DNA from: an uncultured Lachnospiraceae bacterium
Lineage (GTDB): Bacteria; Bacillota; Clostridia; Lachnospirales; Lachnospiraceae
Direction: 5' to 3'
Length of the DNA: 17,471 bases
Assembly (NCBI GenBank): GCA_910578475.1
Contig: CAJTRK010000048.1
Coordinates: 1 to 17,471 of the forward strand
The notes under the pieces were generated by a model that saw only the letters and a list, made by a program, of their open reading frames with translations, made no database searches and was not told the DNA's origin. Shown here one piece after another: positions 1-6,680 of this stretch (position 1 is its first letter; every line of letters begins with the position of its first letter). The translations under genes and the position numbers were made by a program.

Positions 1-110
1 GTTTGATTCCGGACAAGACCGCTTGGCTTTCTTGTTCCGTTTACTGTTCTTTTTTCTGAAATTCTCTTGAATTTTCAGGGTTGCATTACTGTTCATTTGT
101 CAAGGTGCTG
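1..110 (-). other. Possible rRNA-operon leader or spacer
   Basis: There is no ORF here. Read on the minus strand it contains ACCTTGACAAATGAACAG followed by CCCTGAAAATTC and an imperfect hairpin (CTGAAATTC pairing with GAATTTTCAG on the plus strand). This resembles the leader or spacer sequences that precede 16S or 23S rRNA genes in Lachnospiraceae, which would place an rRNA operon just off the left edge, downstream of the tRNA-Ser pair. The resemblance is from memory and no rRNA sequence is in the window, so this is tentative. Confidence 0.3.
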
Positions 111-139
111 CACATCGGCTTCCGATGTGTTTTTCTTTT
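111..139 (+). terminator. Rho-independent terminator-like hairpin, plus strand
   Basis: A perfect 8-bp stem (CACATCGG at 111-118, CCGATGTG at 122-129) with a 3-nt loop is followed by a T-rich tract at 130-139. Polarity suits plus-strand transcription from beyond the left edge. On the minus strand the same hairpin has no following U tract, so transcription from the tRNA genes could pass through it. Confidence 0.5.
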
Positions 140-170
140 AATTGCTTCGTACCATAAAATGGTCCGAACG

Positions 171-203
171 GAAAATTTACTTTATCAATCATCGTAAATT
201 TTC
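171..203 (-). other. Perfect 10-bp inverted repeat just 3' of tRNA-Ser(GGA)
   Basis: GAAAATTTAC (171-180) and GTAAATTTTC (194-203) are exact complements with a 13-nt loop, starting two bases past the tRNA 3' end. No U tract follows on the minus strand. It may be a 3' processing or stabilising hairpin in the tRNA precursor. The arms are AT-rich, so chance is possible. Confidence 0.4.
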
Positions 204-205
204 GA

Positions 206-295
206 CGGAGAAGGAGGGATTTGAACCCTCGCGCCGCTATTAACGACCTGCACCCTTTCCAGGGGTGTCCCTTCAGCCATCTTGGGTACTTCTCC
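206..295 (-). tRNA. tRNA-Ser (GGA)
   Basis: On the minus strand the acceptor stem GGAGAAG (295-289) pairs with CTTCTCC (213-207), with discriminator G at 206. The anticodon loop reads CTGGAAA, giving anticodon GGA (serine UCC/UCU). The T arm contains the GGTTCAAATCC-type sequence. The 90-nt length and long variable arm fit a class II tRNA. The 3' CCA is not encoded. It lies 52 bases downstream of a second tRNA-Ser and probably shares its promoter. Confidence 0.96.
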
Positions 296-347
296 AAATA
301 AAAGCTGATTAAAAAATAATATAGTTCCGTGGAGAAGGTATCTCCAG

Positions 348-433
348 CGGAGAGGGTGGGATTCGAACCCACGCGCCCTTGCGGACAAACGGTTTTCAAG
401 ACCGCCTCGTTATGACCACTTCGATACCTCTCC
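348..433 (-). tRNA. tRNA-Ser (TGA)
   Basis: On the minus strand GGAGAGG (433-427) pairs with CCTCTCC (355-349), with discriminator G at 348. The anticodon loop CTTGAAA gives anticodon TGA (serine UCA and related codons). The T arm GGGTTCGAATCCC is canonical, and the long variable arm makes this class II. CCA is not encoded. It is the first gene after the strong promoter at 475-503, with a leader of roughly 30-40 nt. Confidence 0.97.
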
Positions 434-474
434 ATGTTCGCATCGCGTGGCATTTCCCGGCCAGCGCAAAAATT

Positions 475-503
475 ATTCTACCAAAAAAGGAAATGTGTGT
501 CAA
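475..503 (-). promoter_or_regulatory. Strong sigma-A promoter for the tRNA-Ser pair
   Basis: The -35 box TTGACA (503-498) is a perfect match, the spacer is exactly 17 bp, and the -10 box is TAGAAT (480-475). It points leftward at tRNA-Ser(TGA). Just upstream (about 505-536) A-tracts recur at about 11-bp spacing (units AAAAATTTCTG), which looks like an UP element or a phased-bend region of the kind found at stable-RNA promoters. Confidence 0.88.
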
Positions 504-687
504 CAACTTTTTTCAGAAATTTTTCAGAAATTTTTCCAGGCGTTTTTTTCGGGTGATTTCCTGCCTTTTTTCTCTGTTTTTGACCTTGCTGCTTTATAAG
601 TTCGGCGGCTTTTAGCCAATTATGAAACACATTCTTTCTTCTTTTCCATAATTTTCAGAATATTCACCAGAATATCTGAGCCGGAAT
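504..687. other. AT-rich gap between the methyltransferase and the tRNA promoter
   Basis: Apart from the phased A-tracts next to the promoter I see no gene. Just after the methyltransferase stop there is an AT-rich dyad on the minus strand (AGATATTC against GAATATTCT with one bulge, about 658-680). It lacks a clear U tract, so I do not call it a terminator. Confidence 0.4.
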
Positions 688-1341
688 TTATCTATCCAAA
701 CAGCCGGCCGGTAAACCGGAAGGATACCGATTGAAGTCTATTTGCACTAATTTCTTTCCATTGGGCAGCATGTACTCCAAAGAATTCCGTGGAAAATAGT
801 TGATTTCGCTCATTATTTTTTTCAGTCCTTGTTCATCCATCTGATGATGAATTGCATCCAGCCTGTCAAATACATGCAGATAAGGTGAATCCGAAATCCA
901 GGCATCTTCAAGATTCACTTGGATAATACAGGATACATATGCGGGACTGACATGTTGAATTACTTTCTGAAAACACTGATAACCTATATATTCAATAAGC
1001 AGATTCGCAATAACCATATCCGCATGCGGCAGTTTAGCAATTTCCTCCTTCAAATCAAGGCAAAGGCACTCTAAAACACCGTTAAGGTTTGCATATCTGC
1101 GAACCACCTCTTCCAGATAAAGCGCATTGACATCTACTGCATAAACTTTGTCAAATCTGCCGTCGGTAATGTGTTCAAGTCCGTTTCCGCCCGCAATGCC
1201 CAAAATCATTACATGAGAAGCGGGACAGGCAATAAACTGTTGTTTCATCAGTTCGTTCATAGCCTGCAGCTGCATAACAGAGTCTGACTGCATATGGTTT
1301 TCATAATCGGCCAAAGGAATTTCTTCCCACGGATTTTTCAT
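688..1341 (-). CDS. Class I SAM-dependent methyltransferase, substrate unknown
   Basis: A 217-residue soluble protein. The segment ILGIAGGNGLEHI (about residues 46-58) is a Gly-rich SAM-binding motif I, and VYAVDVN that follows matches the acidic end of the next strand, so a Rossmann-type methyltransferase fold is well supported. Nothing visible identifies the methyl acceptor. I place the start at the ATG at 1341 because GGGAG lies five bases before it. The in-frame ATG at 1353 adds four residues but has no Shine-Dalgarno sequence. It is the last protein gene of the leftward run, after ispD, with a repeat-bearing gap between them. A perfect 7-bp hairpin (1355-1372) sits just upstream of the ribosome binding site. 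Family confidence is good; function is open. Confidence 0.8.
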   Translation of the reverse strand: MKNPWEEIPLADYENHMQSDSVMQLQAMNELMKQQFIACPASHVMILGIAGGNGLEHITDGRFDKVYAVDVNALYLEEVVRRYANLNGVLECLCLDLKEEIAKLPHADMVIANLLIEYIGYQCFQKVIQHVSPAYVSCIIQVNLEDAWISDSPYLHVFDRLDAIHHQMDEQGLKKIMSEINYFPRNSLEYMLPNGKKLVQIDFNRYPSGLPAGCLDR

Positions 1342-1354
1342 TTTTACTCCCATC

Positions 1355-1372
1355 TGTCTGCTTCAGCAGACA
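1355..1372 (-). promoter_or_regulatory. Perfect 7-bp hairpin next to the methyltransferase ribosome binding site
   Basis: TGTCTGC and GCAGACA flank a 4-nt loop, only a few bases before the GGGAG that serves the ATG at 1341. It could affect translation or mRNA stability, or be part of the adjacent dispersed repeat. No U tract follows. Confidence 0.4.
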
Positions 1373-1374
1373 CT

Positions 1375-1450
1375 CAAATCAAACTTTATAACCATACCTT
1401 TCTCTTAGTCTGCAGGTTTGCGGCCGTAAAACACAAACAATTCATGCGGA
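1375..1450. repeat. Dispersed repeat, copy A (partner near 11632-11712)
   Basis: Read on the minus strand this gap shares, in order, GTTTGTG, CGGC-GCAAA, GCAG, GAGAAAGG (AAGAGAAAGG here) and ATGGTTAT with the element at 11632-11712. The alignment needs a few one-base gaps over about 70 nt. It fills nearly all of the ispD to methyltransferase spacer, beginning right after the ispD stop. No coding potential is apparent. Confidence 0.6.
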
Positions 1451-1457
1451 AAAAAGT

Positions 1458-2165
1458 CTATTCTTTCAAAAAGGAACGGGCAATGTCCAAATCCTCCGGC
1501 GTTGTTATTTTAATATTTTCATAGGAACCTTTTACTAATTTTACCGGATGATTCAACAGCGTCTCAACGACCATCGCATCGTCTGTAACGGTAATTCCTT
1601 GTTTTTTCAGTTCTTCTTCCTGTAAAAAAAGTTTATCATAAGCAGCTTTTGCAAGTGCAATCGTAAAGACCTGCGGCGTCTGTACCTGCCAGACCAATTC
1701 CCGATTAGGCGTCATCCGTGCAAAACCTCTATCATCCGCAATTTTAATGGTATCTTTTACCGGCATTCCTACCACACAGGCCTGATATTCTCTGACCGCT
1801 TCATAGGCGCGCCGCAATATTTCTTCGCTCAAAAACGGACGTGCTCCGTCATGGATAAAGACATAGCCTTCGTCCGTTATCGCTTTCAGTCCATTCCCGA
1901 CGGAATGATATCGTTCTTTTCCGCCTTCTACAATATGTCTGACTTTGGAAAAATGAAATTTCTCCACAATTTCCCGACGGCAGTACGCTGTTTCACCCTG
2001 TCCGACAACCAAAACTATCTCATCAATAAAACTATCCTGAAATGTTTTCAACGCATAATAAATGACCGGTTTGTCTTTCAGCAAAAGGTATTGCTTCTGC
2101 ACATCACTGTGCATTCTCCTGCCCGCTCCTGCCGCCAGCACCACAGCCAATGTTTTTTCTTTCAT
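1458..2165 (-). CDS. ispD: 2-C-methyl-D-erythritol 4-phosphate cytidylyltransferase
   Basis: Transfers CMP from CTP to 2-C-methyl-D-erythritol 4-phosphate, the third step of the non-mevalonate (MEP) isoprenoid pathway, in the cytoplasm. At 235 residues it has the usual IspD length. The N-terminal loop LAAGAGRRM (residues 10-18) with K24 in QKQY forms the CTP site (R17 and K24 match the catalytic Arg/Lys pair of the family). HDGARPF, the GMPVKDTIK segment, TPQVF and TDDA follow in the expected order. AGAGGGG about eight bases upstream supports the ATG. It follows tsaD after a gap of about 170 bp filled by a 63-bp tandem repeat. The MEP pathway is normal in Clostridia. Confidence 0.95.
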   Translation of the reverse strand: MKEKTLAVVLAAGAGRRMHSDVQKQYLLLKDKPVIYYALKTFQDSFIDEIVLVVGQGETAYCRREIVEKFHFSKVRHIVEGGKERYHSVGNGLKAITDEGYVFIHDGARPFLSEEILRRAYEAVREYQACVVGMPVKDTIKIADDRGFARMTPNRELVWQVQTPQVFTIALAKAAYDKLFLQEEELKKQGITVTDDAMVVETLLNHPVKLVKGSYENIKITTPEDLDIARSFLKE

Positions 2166-2215
2166 TAGTCAATCCCCTCTGTCATCCTTCCTGCATCGGT
2201 AAAAAATAGTTTGCG

Positions 2216-2354
2216 GACCAGACACACAGGCCAGCGTTTCCCCTGCGAAGGTAGCTTCAACGGTAGAAACCATTTTACTGGCCAGGACACAGGCCAGCGT
2301 TTCTCCTGCGAAGGCAGCTTCAACGGTAGAAATCGTTTTACTGGCCAAGCACCA
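2216..2354 (-). repeat. 63-bp tandem repeat (about 2.2 copies) over the tsaD stop codon
   Basis: Units at 2229-2291 and 2292-2354 differ at only a few positions, and a degraded further piece lies at about 2216-2228. On the minus strand each unit begins near TGGCCAGTAAAA, so the last tsaD codons and its TAA are part of the repeat and are copied downstream. The period is divisible by three and one minus frame stays open (2169-2369) with a 21-residue peptide repeat. That frame overlaps the tsaD 3' end, so I treat this as a minisatellite rather than a gene. Confidence 0.85.
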
Positions 2355-3357
2355 GATTCGGAACTGCATTTAAGTCATAGCCGTGCCGTACGCCTTTCAG
2401 ATATTCATAATAAGCCGCCGTACCAATCATCGCCGCATTGTCCGTGCAGAAAATGGGCGACGGACAGTAAAACGCTATTTTTTCCGCGCTGCATTTCCCT
2501 GCCAGCGCTTCACGCAGGGCGCTGTTTGACGCCACACCGCCCGCAATCGCGAATTTGTTCAGTCCATATTCTTTTACCGCCTGCATGGAGTGTTCCACAA
2601 GCACATCGACGACCGCCTTCTGAAAAGACGCCGCCACATCCGCCTGACAGACCGGTATTCCTTTCATTTCACAGGAGTTTAAGTAATTCAGCACCGCGGA
2701 CTTCAATCCGCTGAAACTGAAATCGTATACGGCATCCGCCACTTTTGCCCGGGGAAAAGGTATTGCCTCCGCATTCCCTTCTTTTGCCACTTTATCAATT
2801 TTGGGCCCGCCGGGATAACCGAGTCCAATCGCCCTTGCCACTTTGTCAAAAGCTTCGCCGGCCGCATCGTCCCTCGTTCTTCCGAGTATCTCATATTCCC
2901 CGTACTCTTTGACAAGAACCAGATGGGAATGGCCTCCCGATACGACCAGACAGATATACGGCGGTTCCAGTTCTTTATTTTCAATATAATTGGCATTGAT
3001 ATGTCCTTCGATATGGTGAACGCCAATCAGCGGTATTCCGGAAGCAAAACTTATCGCTTTGGCTGCCGATACGCCGACTAACAGCGCCCCGACCAGACCG
3101 GGGCCATAGGTAACCGCAATGGCGTCCATATCCTGTAATGTCTTCCTCGCCTCTTCCAATGCCTCTTTGATGACCTGATTTATTTTCTCAATATGCTTTC
3201 TGGAGGCGATTTCCGGCACAACGCCGCCGTAAACCGTATGAAGCGCAATCTGTGAAGAAATAATATTGGAAAGAACTTCTCTTCCGTTTTTTACAACGGC
3301 CGCCGCCGTTTCGTCACAGGAGCTTTCCACAGCCAGAATCAACACATCTTTTTCCAT
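2338..3357 (-). CDS. tsaD: tRNA N6-adenosine threonylcarbamoyltransferase
   Basis: Catalytic subunit that moves the threonylcarbamoyl group from threonylcarbamoyl-AMP to A37 of ANN-decoding tRNAs (t6A), working with TsaB and TsaE. At 339 residues it is full length. The N-terminal ASKHA signature VESSCDETAAAVV (about 10-22), YGPGLVGALLVG (about 84-95), the metal-binding HHIEGH (114-119, with H115 and H119 as ligands) and VSGGHS (139-144) are all present. C-terminal GGVASN and CTDNAAMIG are also typical. Start is the ATG at 3357; AAAGGG lies upstream at somewhat long spacing. The stop codon lies inside a 63-bp tandem repeat. tsaB and tsaE lie upstream in the same run. Confidence 0.97.
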   Translation of the reverse strand: MEKDVLILAVESSCDETAAAVVKNGREVLSNIISSQIALHTVYGGVVPEIASRKHIEKINQVIKEALEEARKTLQDMDAIAVTYGPGLVGALLVGVSAAKAISFASGIPLIGVHHIEGHINANYIENKELEPPYICLVVSGGHSHLVLVKEYGEYEILGRTRDDAAGEAFDKVARAIGLGYPGGPKIDKVAKEGNAEAIPFPRAKVADAVYDFSFSGLKSAVLNYLNSCEMKGIPVCQADVAASFQKAVVDVLVEHSMQAVKEYGLNKFAIAGGVASNSALREALAGKCSAEKIAFYCPSPIFCTDNAAMIGTAAYYEYLKGVRHGYDLNAVPNLVLGQ

Positions 3358-3381
3358 CTATACTTTATGCCCTTTCTCTTG

Positions 3382-3948
3382 TTAATCGTCCAAATCCCAT
3401 CCAAGAATTTTCCATCGTTTATTCTCATCCTGTCTCAGAATAAAAACAAGCCTGCTTTGCAGCATTTCCGTTCCCTGCCGGATGCTGTATGTACAATACA
3501 GTTTTGCACAGGAATCCCCGTTTTCAGAGAAAAATGTTACATCTGTGCTTGCGGGCAGCTGATAAGAGGAAACCGAACGGTCATTTGATTTCATCTCTGC
3601 AATATCGTTCTTTAAGTCCTCCAGATAGCTTTCCTGAGACTTATTCGCAATCAGCTGCGCATCATAGATGCCCTGGATTTTCTCCGCCAGTAGTTCCAGT
3701 TCTTCATCCGTGTATTTTTCATTATAAAAACACATGGTAATCTCATTAAAATATTTCACGACTTCCTTCGGCGTCGGTGGATAGTTCTTTTCAAGGTCCC
3801 GCATCAATGCTATCTGCACCTGCGTGGATTCCACGACTTCCTCCTGCTGTTTCTCCGTCTTATTGGACAGATAAAAATAGTAACCGACAACGAGCGCCGC
3901 CAATATAACGCCTATGACTACAATTTTAATCCCGCCGGACTTCTTCAT
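3382..3948 (-). CDS. Membrane-anchored hypothetical protein
   Basis: A 188-residue protein I cannot assign with certainty. It resembles short Clostridia-specific anchored proteins (possibly the DUF6715 group; from memory). After a short basic start (MKKSGGIK) comes one hydrophobic segment (about residues 9-26, VVIGVILAALVVGYYFYL), then a polar, mostly helical region and a C-terminal part rich in beta-type strands ending RWKILGWDLDD. This fits an N-terminal signal anchor with an extracytoplasmic domain; there is no lipobox Cys. The ATG at 3948 is chosen because GGGGAG lies just before it; the ATG at 3972 has no such site. It sits between rnz and tsaD with short gaps, so it is probably cotranscribed with them. 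Confidence 0.75.
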   Translation of the reverse strand: MKKSGGIKIVVIGVILAALVVGYYFYLSNKTEKQQEEVVESTQVQIALMRDLEKNYPPTPKEVVKYFNEITMCFYNEKYTDEELELLAEKIQGIYDAQLIANKSQESYLEDLKNDIAEMKSNDRSVSSYQLPASTDVTFFSENGDSCAKLYCTYSIRQGTEMLQSRLVFILRQDENKRWKILGWDLDD

Positions 3949-3995
3949 ACCCGCTCCCCTGCCTTTCCACATGTAAAAATCTGATTATATAAAAA

Positions 3996-4904
3996 TTAAT
4001 CTATATAATTTAAGTCTACACTCTTTCCGTCCTTTCCCGCAATAGCATTTGGGAAAATTTTCCGAACATCTTCCATATATTCTTCGGCTCTTGTGAGAGA
4101 CGGGCTGTAATGTGTCAGCCACAGTTCCTCAACCTGCGCTTCTTTGGCCAGATGAGCCGCTTCGTAAAAGGTCATGTGCTTATATTCTCTGGCCTTCTGC
4201 TTTTTTTCCGGTTCGCCGTACATGCCTTCGCAAATGAACAGGTCGGCGCCCCTGGCATTTCTGACAATACTGTCAGTCGGCCTCGTATCTGTACAGTATG
4301 TGAGCTTAATTCCTTTTCGCGGCGCGCCGAGCACCATGTCCGGCGTCCAGGTTCCCTGTTCCGTCTCGATTGTCTCGCCTTTTTGCAAACGGTTCCAGTA
4401 ACGCCTGTCAATACCCTGCTTCTGCGCCTTTTCCACATCAAATTTACCGATTCTGTCCACCAGAATATTATATCCGTAGCAGACGACATTGTGATGGACT
4501 TTGAAGGCCTCTATCCGAAAACCGTCAAACTGTAACGAATGTTCGGCTTCCGTCAGTTCCATACATTCTACCGGGAAAGGCAGTTCCGGCGCAATGATAC
4601 GGAGCGCGGACACGACTTTCGTCAGTCCTTTTGGCCCAACCAAAAGAAGCGGCTCTGTCCGTTCCGCATTGCCCATCGTCAATAGCATGCCCGGCAGTCC
4701 GCTGATATGGTCCGCGTGAAAATGCGTGAAGCAGATAATGTCAATCGGTTTGGGACTCCATCCCTTTTCCTTCATGGCAATCTGCGTTCCTTCTCCGCAG
4801 TCTATCAAAATGCTCGTTCCATTATACCTTGCCATCAGGGAGGTCAGCCACCTGTATGGCAGCGGCATCATACCTCCCGTTCCAAGCAAACAAACTTCTA
4901 ACAT
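3996..4904 (-). CDS. rnz: Ribonuclease Z (tRNA 3' endonuclease)
   Basis: Cleaves precursor tRNA 3' trailers next to the discriminator base, needed where CCA is not encoded, as in both tRNAs of this window. At 302 residues it is the short bacterial form (metallo-beta-lactamase fold). The zinc motif HFHADH spans 61-66, followed by GLPG. HHNVVCYGY, YCTDTRPTDSI and LTHYSPS provide the remaining metal ligands. In the N-terminal loop the motif usually written PxKxRN is replaced by PLPYRWLTS, a departure from B. subtilis RNase Z that may alter trailer selection. It lies in the tRNA-modification run between the zinc-ribbon gene and the anchored hypothetical. A related MBL phosphodiesterase is the main alternative. 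Confidence 0.88.
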   Translation of the reverse strand: MLEVCLLGTGGMMPLPYRWLTSLMARYNGTSILIDCGEGTQIAMKEKGWSPKPIDIICFTHFHADHISGLPGMLLTMGNAERTEPLLLVGPKGLTKVVSALRIIAPELPFPVECMELTEAEHSLQFDGFRIEAFKVHHNVVCYGYNILVDRIGKFDVEKAQKQGIDRRYWNRLQKGETIETEQGTWTPDMVLGAPRKGIKLTYCTDTRPTDSIVRNARGADLFICEGMYGEPEKKQKAREYKHMTFYEAAHLAKEAQVEELWLTHYSPSLTRAEEYMEDVRKIFPNAIAGKDGKSVDLNYID

Positions 4905-4928
4905 ATGCTCTCCTGTTCACCGACAGGC

Positions 4929-5225
4929 TTACAGCAGTTCCGTCCGTTCCCCGTTTTCCACCGGAATCCGGAATTTTGCAATCATTTTGTTATAACATTC
5001 CTCACACAGGTCGAAACATTGTATTTCACCGTCCCTTTCGCTGAAATAACCGAAAGCATGTGAAATATGAATACATTCATCTTTTAATATGCCATTTTCC
5101 ACCAGTAATTCCTTATTACAACAATTGCAGATAACTGAAGCCAGTCCAGTGTCATCTTTTAAATTATTGACAAATTTTTCCAAAAAATGTTGATGATTTT
5201 GACTTTGTTCAAGATAAGTTCTCAT
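4929..5225 (-). CDS. Small zinc-ribbon-like protein
   Basis: 98 residues, function unknown. One CxxC lies in ICNCCNKEL (about 32-40) and another in CEECYNK near residue 75, with aromatic HAFGYFSERDGE between them, so a single zinc-ribbon or treble-clef fold is likely. The C terminus KFRIPVENGE is a recognisable feature of small Firmicutes proteins with a CxxC...CxxC layout. The N terminus is polar and helical with no signal peptide, suggesting a cytosolic protein. GGAGGG precedes the ATG at good spacing. It is placed between rimI and rnz and has its own candidate extended -10 promoter, so it may start a separate transcript including rnz and tsaD. Confidence 0.8.
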   Translation of the reverse strand: MRTYLEQSQNHQHFLEKFVNNLKDDTGLASVICNCCNKELLVENGILKDECIHISHAFGYFSERDGEIQCFDLCEECYNKMIAKFRIPVENGERTELL

Positions 5226-5311
5226 TTTACCCTCCTGTACTTACATAAACAATATCTTACGTTGGCATATCCTATTGGACATGTTATGCCGGACATCATC
5301 GTACCTTCATC

Positions 5312-5320
5312 ATTATAACA
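5312..5320 (-). promoter_or_regulatory. Extended -10 promoter candidate upstream of the zinc-ribbon gene
   Basis: On the minus strand TGTTATAAT gives a perfect TATAAT with the TGn extension, about 90 bp before the zinc-ribbon start. The -35 region (TGTTTT) is poor, as is common with extended -10 promoters. It would allow zinc-ribbon, rnz, the anchored protein and tsaD to be expressed apart from tsaE-tsaB-rimI. Confidence 0.5.
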
Positions 5321-5363
5321 GTCTGTCCTATGCAAAAACAGTGGTAAATATTCGGTCTGCTTC

Positions 5364-5804
5364 CTATCTCTTCCACATGATTACAGCATCCTCGGCCGGT
5401 TTTTCGTAGAAGTTCGGCCGAATTCCTTCGGAGCGAAATCCAAGCTTCTCATACACATGAATTGCGGCGGCATTGCTTACCCGCACTTCCAGCGTAAAAG
5501 CATTCAGCCCGTTCCGCTCTCCCTCCCCTATCATATATCTGAGCAGTTTCGTTCCGATGCCCTGATTCCGGGCAGACGCTTTCACGGCTACGTTCGTAAT
5601 ATTTCCCTCGCCCGCAACCATCAGTACGCCGCAGCCTCCGACAATCTCTTCGGCTGATTCCGCCACATAATAGGCGGCATCTTTTTTCGTTATCATTTCG
5701 AGAAAAGCTTCCCGCGACCAGGGCATGGAAAAAGTCTCCTCTTCCAGTCTGCTGACCGCATCGACGTCCCTTTTCTCCATCGGCCTGATATGTATCTCCT
5801 TCAT
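5364..5804 (-). CDS. rimI: Ribosomal-protein-alanine N-acetyltransferase (GNAT)
   Basis: 146 residues, the normal RimI size. Members acetylate N-terminal alanines, classically of ribosomal protein bS18, using acetyl-CoA. The GNAT order is clear: IRPMEKRDVDAVSRLEEETF at the N terminus, NITNVAV (beta4), RNQGIGTKLL (acetyl-CoA pyrophosphate loop), then LEVRVSNAAAIHVYEKLGF and the RimI-like ending PNFYEKPAEDAVIMWK. I start it at the ATG at 5804 (MKEIHIRP), matching family N termini. The frame stays open to 5909, but that extension translates a hairpin repeat. tsaB-rimI adjacency is conserved widely in Firmicutes. The exact substrate here is inferred. Confidence 0.92.
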   Translation of the reverse strand: MKEIHIRPMEKRDVDAVSRLEEETFSMPWSREAFLEMITKKDAAYYVAESAEEIVGGCGVLMVAGEGNITNVAVKASARNQGIGTKLLRYMIGEGERNGLNAFTLEVRVSNAAAIHVYEKLGFRSEGIRPNFYEKPAEDAVIMWKR

Positions 5805-5846
5805 TTCCAATTCCAAACCGCCTTTCGCGCCCTTTGACAGCCTCCT

Positions 5847-5948
5847 GCAGAATGGCCGCACGGACATTCTGCCGTGTGAAGAAGCTCTGCTTGCAGAGCG
5901 TGAAATCACTTTGCGAGGTTTTTTCGAGCTTAGTGATTTCCTTCACAC
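5847..5948. repeat. REP-like double hairpin spanning the tsaB 3' end and rimI leader
   Basis: Two adjoining dyads. The first pairs GCAGAATG with CATTCTGC (5847-5872). The second has outer arms GTGTGAAG (5874-5881) and CTTCACAC (5941-5948), with an inner perfect hairpin GCTCTGC/GCAGAGC (5884-5899) and a further dyad GAAATCACT/AGTGATTTC (5902-5940). The layout and GTGTGAAGAAG junction match the element at 11708-11796. The tsaB stop (5930-5932) and its last codons lie inside the right arm, so the element contributes the TsaB C-terminal residues. Confidence 0.75.
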
Positions 5949-6643
5949 TTTTCACGTTCTGCCTGTGACAGTCGGAGATACTCCGGAACAAACGCCTCGC
6001 CGCTGACAAACCGGCCCTGCGCATAGTACACGCTTCCGAGCGCGCCGATGCTGGCCGCTCTCTGTCTGTTCATATGCGCCGGCGCCAGCGTGTACGGAAC
6101 CTGCATGATTTCTTTCATACGCTCCCTGAAAACAGGAACCCCGTCTCCGAGAAATATTACTTCCCGTCCGAGCTCGTTTAACGCCTGTGCGATTTCATCA
6201 AAAGCAACGGCGCACTGTCGTTTTATAATATTCAGACAGTACTTTTCCCCTTCCCGAAGGAACTCATAGATTCCCGTATACACCTGACTGCGTCTTGCAT
6301 CCATAATCGGACAGACAACTTTATCCGTTCCGTACAGGTTATAGGCAAGCCCATCCACGGTCGGTACAGCCACGACCGGTTTTTCCATTGCAAAAGAAAG
6401 GCCTTTCGCCGTCGCGGAACCGATTCGCAGTCCGGTAAAAGAACCGGGGCCCGCCGCCACAGCCACAGCATCCACTTCCTGTAAGTCAAGTTCTATCATA
6501 TTCCGCACTTCCTCCAACATTGGAAGCAATGTCTGAGAATGTGTCTTCTTATATTGAATTGTATATTCCGCAATCAATATGTCATCTTCCACGACCGCCA
6601 CGGAAGCGACCAGACCGGAACTGTCTAAGGCTATCAGTTTCAT
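5930..6643 (-). CDS. tsaB: tRNA threonylcarbamoyladenosine biosynthesis protein TsaB
   Basis: Scaffold subunit that dimerises with TsaD and recruits TsaE for t6A synthesis. The protein (237 residues) starts MKLIALDSSGLVASVAVVE, the degenerate ASKHA phosphate-1 segment of TsaB. AVAVAAGPGSFTGLRIG (about 60-76) is the family hallmark. The start at 6643 fits family N termini; an ATG at 6655 adds MVND, with GAAGG almost touching it, so either is possible. The last residues (EKCEGNH) are encoded within a REP-like inverted repeat, so the C terminus may differ from relatives. The tsaE stop is about 25-40 bp upstream and rimI follows. Confidence 0.95.
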   Translation of the reverse strand: MKLIALDSSGLVASVAVVEDDILIAEYTIQYKKTHSQTLLPMLEEVRNMIELDLQEVDAVAVAAGPGSFTGLRIGSATAKGLSFAMEKPVVAVPTVDGLAYNLYGTDKVVCPIMDARRSQVYTGIYEFLREGEKYCLNIIKRQCAVAFDEIAQALNELGREVIFLGDGVPVFRERMKEIMQVPYTLAPAHMNRQRAASIGALGSVYYAQGRFVSGEAFVPEYLRLSQAEREKCEGNH

Positions 6644-6680
6644 ATCGTTGACCATGCCCTTCTTTCAGCCTGCACTTTTG

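Noticed and set aside
100..453. 117-codon minus ORF across the tRNA genes
   Set aside because: It translates through two intact tRNA-Ser genes and their spacer; no independent coding signal.
2169..2369. 66-codon minus ORF with peptide repeats
   Set aside because: Not called as a gene because it overlaps the tsaD 3' end and follows a tandem DNA repeat; kept only as a finding.
5264..5290. GGCATA/TATGCC dyad in the zinc-ribbon leader
   Set aside because: Only six pairs with a long loop; too weak to call a regulatory element.
5805..5909. N-terminal extension of RimI
   Set aside because: It translates a hairpin repeat and has no counterpart in RimI; the start at 5804 fits the family.
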